Assembly: GCF_040869045.1 (NCBI RefSeq)
Contig: NC_090320.1
Span: 120,661,112-120,725,111 of the forward strand
Length of the DNA: 64,000 nt
DNA from: Eurosta solidaginis
Taxonomy: Eukaryota; Arthropoda; Insecta; Diptera; Tephritidae
Direction: 5' to 3'
The translations under genes were made by a program, and so were the position numbers. Numbering within the stretch: position 1 is the stretch's first letter; every line of letters begins with the position of its first letter. Below, piece by piece: positions 56,448 to 64,000 of this stretch. The notes beneath the pieces were generated by a model. The model worked only from the letters and a program-made list of their open reading frames with translations. It searched no databases and was not told the origin of the DNA.

Positions 56448-59400
56448 GCTGTTGCCACAGAAAGGACACCCAGGTGGTGCCATTCCGGTGAGAATGTATT
56501 GATGTGTTATTTGGGTATGTCCGATTCTTAGACGTGTGAAGATGGTTGATTGCAGGCGAGTGATGCTGCTAGGGCAGATAACTTTATTGCGATCGGGGTT
56601 GAGGTTGGTATATCTGTATTAAAAAATTTTCCATGTAAGACTTTTTTCGTGAGTATGTTGCCGTAACATTTTCTTGAGATAGTTTTAGTCATGAGGTTTG
56701 TTTTGAAAGGTTGGCGCTGATTCGAAATATTTCGCTGCGTTATCTGCATGCTCATTGCCAGGGATCCCTACATGGCCAGGAACCCAGATCAAAGCGATTT
56801 TTTGCTTATATTTAATACAAAAGTCCCGGATTCTTCGAATGATAACTGTACTGTTTCGTATGTTTTTAACTGTATCAGGCAAGAGAGGCTGTCAGAGCAA
56901 ATAACTAATTTTCCTTTTTGATTGATGCCGTGCTCCAAAGCTTTGCAGATTGCAAAAGCTTCAGCAGTAAATACGGATGAGTGGGGTGATAGAACACCTC
57001 CTGTTATAATACTTCCATTCGAAGAGGTAGCTGCGAAGGCAGTGTTTGTTGCTTTGGGACCGTCTGTATAAAGAGGTGTAAAATTCCTTTGTTTGTAATT
57101 ATTGACCAGTTCCAAAAAAAATTTTCGAAATTCTGTGTTACTAGTGTTGGATTTCTTGAAAGTATGGCGAGATGTATCTATAGTGGACTCGGTTATCCTC
57201 CACTCTGGTTGCGTATTGATTTGATTGCAATTCGATGGTATGATGATATTTTTAAGCTGGCAGTACCTGACGCAGCGTCGAAGCATGGACTTGAGCCGCA
57301 AATTTCTTTTGTGTTTAGAGGCGGTAATCAAGGTCTTGTGAAGCCCAAAGTTAGGAGAATATATAAGTTTTGGAATGAGTTGAATCGTTGTTTCATATAT
57401 TCTTTGCCTCAATGACGGTAAACCCGTCTCGCCCAAGATGGCTTTTATGGGTGATGTAGGGAAGGCGTTAATACTTCGGCGTATTGCGGGCGTGATATAT
57501 GGGTTCAACTTGCTTGATATTTGAGTTAGCGCACCAGCCAAAAATCGGTAAACCATAGTCGATCTTGGAGAATTAAGGCTTTTGTGATGTTGACGAGAGT
57601 ATTGTAGTGTATAAGTGGCCTTTTACTACATATGTATTTAATAATGTATAGTCTCTTTGAGAGGTTTTTTCTAAGTTTAGTACATTGATTTTTAGAGGTA
57701 AACTTATTGTCGAACTACATACCTAAGATTTTTATGTTATTGACTGATTCAATTACGGTATTATCAAAGACTACTTGTGGATTATTACATTTAACCTTTT
57801 TACAAATATGTAGCAGTTTACATTTGGGTATGGAGATTGAGGCTCCTGATTTTAAACCCCACTTTTTAAACTCTGACAGTACTTCATGGAATGTTTCGTT
57901 GATCTTTTATGGATCCTTCATATTGGTATAAACAATGGCATCATCGGCATATAACGTGAGTTTTATGCTTTCGATATTAAGACAAATATCGGTTATTTTA
58001 TCGAAGGCGATGATAAAGAGTATTACGGATAAGGGAGAGACCTGAGGTATACCATTATTCAGATGACGTGTATCTGAAAGAACATTATTGATGCGCACTT
58101 GAAACTGTCGGTGTGTCATGCAAGCTTTTACTATATTAAAAGCTTTAGGACCAACCTTCCATGAAGCAAGTTGACTTAAAACTGCGTGCACTCCCACGCG
58201 ATCGAACGCTTTCTCGAAATCTGTAGCCAGGATTGTAACATGGTTTTTAGTGGAAAGAGAAACAGACACGTAGTGCTGAAGTTGAATAAGTGAGTGCATT
58301 GTTCTATGCTTATTTTTGAAGGCGGTTTGATTATGTTTGATTAGATTATTTTTTGTAACAAACCAGATCAGCCCTTTAGCAATAATTTTTTTGAAAGTTT
58401 TGCTTAGGCATGATAGTAAAGAAATGGGCCTGTATGATGTGGTCAAATTAGTGGGTTTACTTGGTTTGATAATTGGGATAACTATTGCTATGCGGCAGAT
58501 ATAGGGGTATATAGTTTTGGAGAAAATTGAGTTGTAGAGAGAAAGAAGCCTTTGTTTGGCTATTGTTGGTAAGTTGGAAAGCATATGATACGATATACGG
58601 TCGAAACCGGGAGTTTTGCCTTTATTTAGCATGATTGAGTGCCGTTTCTAACTCGCAAAGGTTATTTTTTCTTCGACATATTGGGCTGATCGCGAAAGGT
58701 TTGTCGGGTTATATGTCGTAGCAAGCCAGTGCTCTTTTTCAGATATATATTCAGCGGAAAAATTACTGTCATCTGAAAGATTAAAACAAAAGTCGGCGAA
58801 TGTGGCTGCGACATCTTCGGAGTTCGTCAGCAGCTTATTGTTGGATTGAATAGCTGTTATAGGAGTACAAGGTATACCAGTTAACTGTTTCACATCGGAC
58901 CATATCTTTTTTGGGGTAGAAGATGGTGAGATTTTTGAGGTGAAAATTTCAAAGCTCTTCCTCTTGGCTTATTTAACCGCTTTTTTGAACATGGCATTTG
59001 CTTTTTTATAAGACATGAGATTTTCATAAGACATAGCACGTTTGAAAATCTTCCAAAGTTCACATTTGTGGGTACGAAGTTGTTGAAGGTCTTTGTTCCA
59101 CCAGATAGGTGAGTTATTTGCGGACTTTGGCTTGGTTTGAGGAATCGACTGTCTTCGTAATGACGGAGGTTTCTTGATTAATGTTATTTGCTGGGAAATC
59201 TGGTAAATTGATTAAAATTTCTGTTTGGAACTTCTCCCAATTCGCCAAGTGAAGTTTGAATTTAGGAAAGCGGTTATATTTTATTGAGTTAACGTTGGTT
59301 TGAATAGTAATTAAAATAGGGAAGTGGTCACTTCCGTATAGATCGCGACACATGTTCCAGTCAATTTTAGGGGAAATTTGGGGAGACGAAAAAGTGATGT

Positions 59401-59918
59401 CAACATTAGTTAGGGATGAGTGTGTTGAGATGTGGGTTGGCGAGCCGTTATTGAGTATGGTTAAGGTTTTTGATTTGAGATGAAGTTTTCAATTATAAGT
59501 CCTCTTTTGTTTGAGTTGCGGGACCCCCAAAGTCGATTCCATGCGTTGAAATCGCCTGTCCACAAGAGAGGTTCAGGGAGTTGCAGTACTAAATCTCTCA
59601 CTTCACTTTCGTCGAACATTTGGGATGGGGGAATATATGTATTTGCAATGCAAAGTGCCAAGTTACTTTTTATTTTTAAAGCTATTGTGGATAGTGAGTT
59701 TAAGTTTACTGTTTCGTGTGGAATGGCTCTTTTAATGAGTATTCCGACACCCTGTTTATTCGTTTGGATATTGCTAAGATTTGAAAAATAGCCAAGGTAT
59801 TGTTTGGGATAAACAAAATTAGCGCTGCATGTTACAGCAAAATTGGTCTCTTGGATGCAAATTACATCTGGTAATTATTTGTATAGCCATTCATATTCCA
59901 TTGAACAACTTTAAACAT
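56448..59918 (-). pseudogene. ORF2 of the I-like element: endonuclease, RT, RNase H
   Basis: Endonuclease: IQETNFAVTCSANFVYPKQY, GVGILIKRAIP, TGDFNAWNRLWGSRNSNKRG (59585-59525) and YGSDHFPILITIQTN (59340-59295). RT: LNKGKTPGFDRISYHMLSNL (58630-58570), IPIIKPSKP, SYRPISLLSCLSKTFKKII, QTAFKNKHRTMHSLIQLQHY, ILATDFEKAFDRV, NGIPQVSPLSVILFIIAFD and LTLYADDAIVYTNM (YADD, 57950-57910). RNase H: PLYTDGPKATNTAFAATSSN, FTAEAFAICKALEHG, CSDSLSCLIQL (57070-56890), then IALIWVPGHVGIPGNEHADN (56800-56735). The final Cys/His motif starts at CPFCGNSL just left of 56490 and continues at 53745. Stops and shifts at several points make it dead, yet the parts are easy to read. Confidence 0.88.
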
Positions 59919-59989
59919 CATTAAAAAATAGTGGGAAGCAAATGTGAAATATATATAACTTAGAGTTCTCAAAAGGGGAACTGTTAAAA

Positions 59990-60392
59990 AATTAAAGTTG
60001 CGGTGAACTCACTGTTCACCGACCAAAGGAAATACACAAATTTAGTTAATTTGATACTGATCTTGATTTATTGTGCACTCGTTGCACTCACTAATACGAC
60101 TGATCTAAAACATATTCTTTTGTTACCAACTAACTTTTAAGTCTAACTTATTTATGCCTACGTTGCAGATCCCACCACCAACCGACATTTCATAATCGAT
60201 GAGTTGCGCGTATAGGCCAATACTGCTTATGCTGCACTTCTCATGCCTTATTGGTGGTATTGTGTTACCGATCGCTTGCGCTTGTACTGAGTCAGCGAAA
60301 GTGCTATTTGGGGCAATGAAGAAGTCACATGCACGGCAACGTGAGTAAATGGTGCACCATGGGTTAGTATTGGGATTACAGGTGTGATAACT
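59990..60392 (-). repeat. 3' LTR of gypsy-3
   Basis: About 403 bp; starts right after the polypurine tract and ends near CCGCAACTTTAATT. Only one LTR is in the window, so the outer boundary is approximate. Confidence 0.6.
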
Positions 60393-60401
60393 CCTCCCCC
60401 T

Positions 60402-61870
60402 TTAAAGATCTGCATCTCGCAGATCAAATGAAAAACCTGAGGGGGTTATGGTATGTTCCGAATGGCTATTACTTTCTGCTGGTAGGCTAGCTTCTGGGTA
60501 ATCAATTTTGTATGTGGATATGCCCTTCGCGATCTTATTGGTGTTCGTGCCACAGCTCCACTGTTCAGAGATTTCTGGGAGGTCTGGTTTTCTAATGTAC
60601 CATCTCCATAGGATGACAGCGACCACGATTATTGCGCATATTGTTAGGGCTTCTGTAACGATAGAAAAATTGATCTTCTCATTAACGTATCCTAGATACT
60701 TAACATTCTCCATCGTGATGTCGTGCACATATTCAAGGTTGACCTTCATTGTGTGATTACTGACATTCGAAAGGACGATGATGTAGGTGCCATTAATAGT
60801 GCTTGAGGCATTGCTGCCACTAATCATGCGTTGGTAGTTTGAGAGGAATATTGTGTTGTCGTTTACCAATTCTACAATTGAACCGTTTCGTCTGGTGAAC
60901 TGGCAGCTAGCGTCTCCACCTTTTAGAAGTCGTGGTATGCAGCTGTCCTCTTCCAATTTCGACAAGGATTCTGACTTACATATTGTAGATGAACTGATTA
61001 CCATACAATTTCCCGTCACTCCGTATGTTTCCTCTTGGTTTACGAGCATCCTGTCAAACGGTAGATCAAGTTGCTTATGTTCGTAGATGCCAGCGCGGGT
61101 GATCAGAAGATTATATTTGTTAGCTGTTACTTTTGGCATCGATAACACTTAGAGGAGAAGTGTCCCATTCGTGTATACTGATGGTTGACCGTATTCAATA
61201 GCCTCTATTACGTTCTGGTATGGAAGGGTCTCTACTTCTGACAGTACTTGGTTGACCTCATCTGTGTCAAGTAGATTCGTGTTGACATGCCCCGTTTTGC
61301 CAGTTGGCATGCCCGCACAATTTCGTTTATTTCTTCGCGAATGAGCAGGATGTTGTGTAGTGCGATTCACCACCTCGTCGATTTTCTTTAAGACTTCTTG
61401 GGTGGCGGCGAAGAGTTTTTCATTGATCTTATATTGGTGGTTATTGCTTTGAATGGCTTCATTTTGGCTGTGGAGAATGTAGTTCCAGTCGGTTGCATCT
61501 GGTGATCCTAACCAATTTCCGTGCTGAGCCTATCCAGTCTATAGAGCGTCTGACCCTTGCTTTACCTGTGCTACCCGTATGTTCTTCAAGTCGTTCCAAT
61601 GTTTGGTTGATGTAGAGATGCTCTAAAATCTGGTCATCAGCGCTCTTTATTAAACGGTTTGCCAAACTTTCCATTTGCATCATAATTGTAACATATTGCT
61701 GTAGATTAATAACGTGAACCAGCTTGGAGGATCCACCAATGATCCAGCCATTCCCGTTTTGGATAGTTACGATTGGGGTTTTATAGTGAAATATATGGTG
61801 GGCGCTGATGGCTGATGCCAGCAGTGGGAATATGGAAGGATGTTATTAGTGTTAGTGTATTAGTAATTGT
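60402..61870 (-). pseudogene. env glycoprotein of gypsy-3 (broken)
   Basis: Envelope-type membrane protein of an errantivirus-like insect element. Visible: a lumenal N-terminal part up to about 61560, a basic furin-like site (RVRR, about 61550) followed by a surface/fusion subunit with heptad-like helices, several N-glycosylation sites (NAS, NGT, NVS, NHT), a transmembrane segment near ALTICAIIVVAVILWRW (60655-60605) and a ~65-residue cytoplasmic tail ending at 60402. At least two frameshifts (about 61500-61460 and 61390) and one stop (61149) break it, and no start codon is visible at the upstream end, as expected if expressed from a spliced RNA. Not functional as it stands. Confidence 0.8.
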
Positions 61871-62219
61871 TAGCTTAATCACAAATATTTGTTTTACAAG
61901 ATTGTTTGTATTTTTTCTTTTTTCTCTAAGTTTAAAACTGAAGTTAATTTCAAAGGAATATGTTTGTTTCGGAATTTTAGTATTATGACATTCTAAGAGA
62001 GGAACAATTTTATGTTTGTTTATTTTTGATTATACTTTACATTTTACGATTGTTAATTGCTTTAGTTTCGGTTAGTATGTTAGTGTTAATTGAAATAAAA
62101 AAAGGAAATAAAAAATTTTAGTTAGATGCAAGTAACTAAATAAAAGGTGAAAAATTAATTAAAAATAAAGTGAAATGAAAATAAGTAAATGAAAAGCAAA
62201 TAAACAATTTTTGTTTTTC
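61871..62219. other. AT-rich spacer between array and env
   Basis: A/T-rich with no ORF. Possibly holds the env splice acceptor on the minus strand, which I cannot place. Confidence 0.4.
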
Positions 62220-63060
62220 TTTTTCCTGCTTGTCCTGCAGATTAGGCGCAGGTTAATATTGTTATTATTCTTTTATTCTTTTCTTAAACTTTTTTTTTTT
62301 TTTTCGCGGATTAGGCGCAAGGAGTATCAAGATGTGTTTTGCGGATTATATTTATCTTTTTTCATGCGGATTAGGCGCAAGCTTGCAAGTACAATTATTC
62401 TTTGTTTGCTTTCTTTTTTATTAGTCTTTTTTATAAAATTTTCTTCTTTCATCCTCCGGATTAGGCGAAGGTTTAAGTATCAATATATGTTATGCGGATT
62501 AGGCGCAAAACTATTTTTCTCTTTTTTCTTGCAGATTCGGCGCAAGTTTGCAATAAAAATTATTCGTATTTTGTATTCTTTTTTCTTCTTTGTCTTTTTT
62601 TTTTTGTTTTTTCCTTTTTTCATCCTCCGCATTAGGGGAAGGATTAAGTATCAATATATATTATGCGGATTGGGCGCAAAACTATTTTTATCTTTTCTCT
62701 TGCGGATTAGGGGCAAGTTTGCAATACAAATTATTCAGATTTTATATTCTTTTTTCTTCTTTGCCTTTTTTTCTTGTTTTTTTTCTTTTTGCATCCTCCG
62801 GATTAGGCGAAGGATTAAGTATCAATATATGTTTTGCGGATTAGGCGCAAAACTATTTTCTTTCGTGCGGATTAGGCGCAAGTTTGCAATAAAAATTATT
62901 CACATTTTATATTCTTTTTTCATCTTTGTCTTTTTTTCTTTTTTTTTTCTTTTTTCATCCTCCGGATTAGGCGAGGGATTAAGTATCAATATATGTTATG
63001 CGGATTAGGCGCAAAACTATTTTCTCTTTTTTCGTGCGGATTAGGCGCAAGTTTGCAAAA
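62220..63060. repeat. Array of about 16 copies of GCGGATTAGGCGCAA in T-rich spacers
   Basis: Copies (some with one or two changes) near 62237, 62305, 62338, 62365, 62455, 62493, 62530, 62625, 62663, 62702, 62797, 62835, 62867, 62960, 62998 and 63037. From 62493 on they form a ~170 bp higher-order unit with three variants in fixed order: GCGGATTAGGCGCAAGTTTGC-type, CCGGATTAGGCGAAGG and GCGGATTAGGCGCAAAAC. Spacers are very T-rich on the + strand. The + strand is open for 265 codons across it, but only as a low-complexity by-product. Confidence 0.9.
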
Positions 63061-63350
63061 ATTCAGTTTAAATTCTTTTGTAGGATAGAGGTCCATACTG
63101 TTCTCGAACTAGCTAGGGGGGATCGTGTGATCCGTTTTGAAGGCAGCGTAGCCATGTGTCAAATTCGATGGCGCCACCCGCTACTAAGGCACGATTTGTC
63201 CCACTAATAAGCCGGGCTCTTGTAGTAATGAACATGTCCTTGGTTTCAATAAAAAGGTTTTCTGAGAATTAATTTATCTCTGTATCTTTGGTTTTTTTAA
63301 TATATATTTTTGTTTTTTTTTTTTCAAACTAATAAATATCATTTTCAGTT
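63061..63350. other. Spacer between pol and array
   Basis: No ORF. A TTCAATAAAAAGG polyadenylation-like motif lies at about 63246 on the + strand, which could be the end of an inserted element or LTR remnant. Confidence 0.4.
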
Positions 63351-64000
63351 TCAAGTGCTAGGATGTGTATTCCTGCGTTTGACATTTCTAATGTGGGTTT
63401 TGTGGATTTTTTTCCCACTAACTGTGGTTACGGACACCTTGTTGTCTTTTGCGACAATTTCTTTTTTGTATATGGGTTTTTGTTTTCCCTTGATCTGTTT
63501 GTCCTTCACGTATATGATATCATTTTCATCATAACGCTCCGGGAGAGATCTTCTTTTAATGTGCCATTCAATATACTCTAGTTGTCTTTGAGTCAGTATG
63601 GTTTTTAAATATTCATTTGTTTTCCTGCTTTTATCGAGGAGTTCCTGGTAATTAGCCGCTTTTGCGCGATTGAAAAATACCTCAGTGGGTTTCCGGCTTA
63701 TAACGGAATGAATGGAGTTATTATAGCGATCTATTGCTATATTTACTAGCTCTTTGATTTTTACCCTAGGGCTATCTATCCTCAGGCATCTGATAATTTC
63801 GATTAAGGTGGAATGAAGCCTTTCGACTTGACCGTTCACCTCGCTTCTCTGAGAAGGTGTACGATACAGCATAACTCCCAATGACTCTAAAAGATTTTTT
63901 ATTATTGGGCTAACAAGACCGCGCTCGTTGTCGGTCACGAGGATATCTGGGGTCGTAAAATAGTGCAAGGGTTTGACTATTTTGTCCTTGAGGTGCAAAG
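63351..64000 (-). CDS. Integrase C-terminal part of gypsy-3 pol (partial)
   Basis: Open for 215 codons from the window edge. Contains LVTDNERGLVSPIIKNLL (second catalytic Asp), YRTPSQRSEVNGQVERLHST with the catalytic Glu, YNNSIHSVISRKPTEVFFN and a basic C-terminal tail ending at 63351. The spacing between Asp and Glu is close to 35. It belongs with the env and LTR to the left on the same strand. The rest of pol is outside the window, so integrity cannot be judged. Confidence 0.85.
   Translation of the reverse strand, partial: LHLKDKIVKPLHYFTTPDILVTDNERGLVSPIIKNLLESLGVMLYRTPSQRSEVNGQVERLHSTLIEIIRCLRIDSPRVKIKELVNIAIDRYNNSIHSVISRKPTEVFFNRAKAANYQELLDKSRKTNEYLKTILTQRQLEYIEWHIKRRSLPERYDENDIIYVKDKQIKGKQKPIYKKEIVAKDNKVSVTTVSGKKIHKTHIRNVKRRNTHPST

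Larger units (their letters stand above)
53457..59918 (-). mobile_element. I-like non-LTR retrotransposon, interrupted by a DNA transposon
   Basis: Minus strand. ORF2 begins at 59918 (MFKVVQWNMNG) and runs through apurinic-type endonuclease, RT and RNase H to a C-terminal CCHC motif, then a 3' UTR ending in (TAA)n at 53490-53457. (TAA)n tails and an RNase H domain define the I group. It sits in the hAT relic. No ORF1 is present; the sequence changes to a gypsy LTR 70 bases upstream of the ORF2 start. The insertion 53746-56447 splits the CCHC motif. Confidence 0.88.
59990..64000 (-). mobile_element. gypsy-3: 3' half of a gypsy-type element with env
   Basis: On the minus strand: integrase (entering at the window edge), 1.4 kb spacer with a 15-mer array, env, polypurine tract AAAGGGGGAGG (60404-60393) and 3' LTR (60392 to about 59990, starting AGTTATCACACC). 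The AGTTA-type LTR start and env place it with gypsy/errantivirus-like elements. gag, protease and RT would lie beyond 64000. Confidence 0.82.

Noticed and set aside
62211..63008. 265-codon + strand ORF rich in Phe, Leu, Ile and Arg
   Set aside because: It simply reads through the T-rich 15-mer array; the protein is low complexity and repeats with the DNA period. The real coding strand here is minus.
62237..63050. CRISPR-like array
   Set aside because: Direct repeats with spacers, but the spacers repeat too, spacing is irregular at the small scale, and the setting is a fly retrotransposon.

Overview
This window looks like euchromatin-poor, transposon-packed DNA from a brachyceran fly. A tephritid-like fruit fly is my best guess, because of the tRNA-derived SINE at 36.8 kb and the long DINE-like repeats at 40-44.5 kb; this is inference from remembered repeat families, not a search. 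I see no complete host gene, rRNA or tRNA gene, and nothing bacterial. The only host-gene material is a decayed 5' fragment of a UBE2O-like ubiquitin-conjugating enzyme gene (30.67-31.96 kb, + strand). Almost everything else is a transposable element, and most are broken by stops and frameshifts.

Layout, left to right. 0-1.5 kb: fragment of an uncharacterised arthropod repeat-family protein and a BED-finger hAT transposase relic. 2.4-8.9 kb: Ty3/gypsy element (gypsy-1) with both LTRs and ATAT target duplication; its middle is replaced by the 3' part of another gypsy-type element. 10.5-21 kb: a nest. The two ends of an uncharacterised repeat-family pseudogene (family Y) flank a Jockey-type non-LTR element and a Penelope-like element. 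Inside the Jockey RT sits a fresh gypsy element (gypsy-2, 11258-16944) with matching LTRs, open gag and open pol. 21.5-26.7 kb: two long diverged copies of one repeat block, separated by a ~635 bp tandem duplication; hammerhead-like motifs and a MITE lie in the block. 27.4-39.65 kb: one BEL/Pao insertion bounded by LTRs and a CTATG duplication; it holds a broken gag-pol, the UBE2O fragment in antisense, and a separate intact gag-protease ORF, plus a foldback element in the 3' LTR and a SINE in gag. 40-44.5 kb: two DINE-like repeats, one carrying ten 130 bp monomers. 44.7-46.2 kb: hAT-like MITE and a palindromic Tc1 relic. 46.4-49.3 kb: Jockey-type element with an 892 bp tandem duplication. 51.3-59.9 kb: four-level nest, in which a ZMYM/hAT-type transposase relic was hit by an I-like element, whose C-terminal zinc motif was split by a 2.7 kb long-TIR element with an 8 bp target duplication, which itself carries a Harbinger-type MITE. 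59.99-64 kb: 3' half of a gypsy-type element with broken env, an open integrase end and an array of about 16 GC-rich 15-mers.

The most interesting items are the 2.7 kb long-TIR element with an unassigned 161+ aa ORF, the hammerhead-like ribozymes, the BEL element carrying antisense host-gene DNA with introns, and the 15-mer array in the last gypsy element. All boundaries were read by eye.
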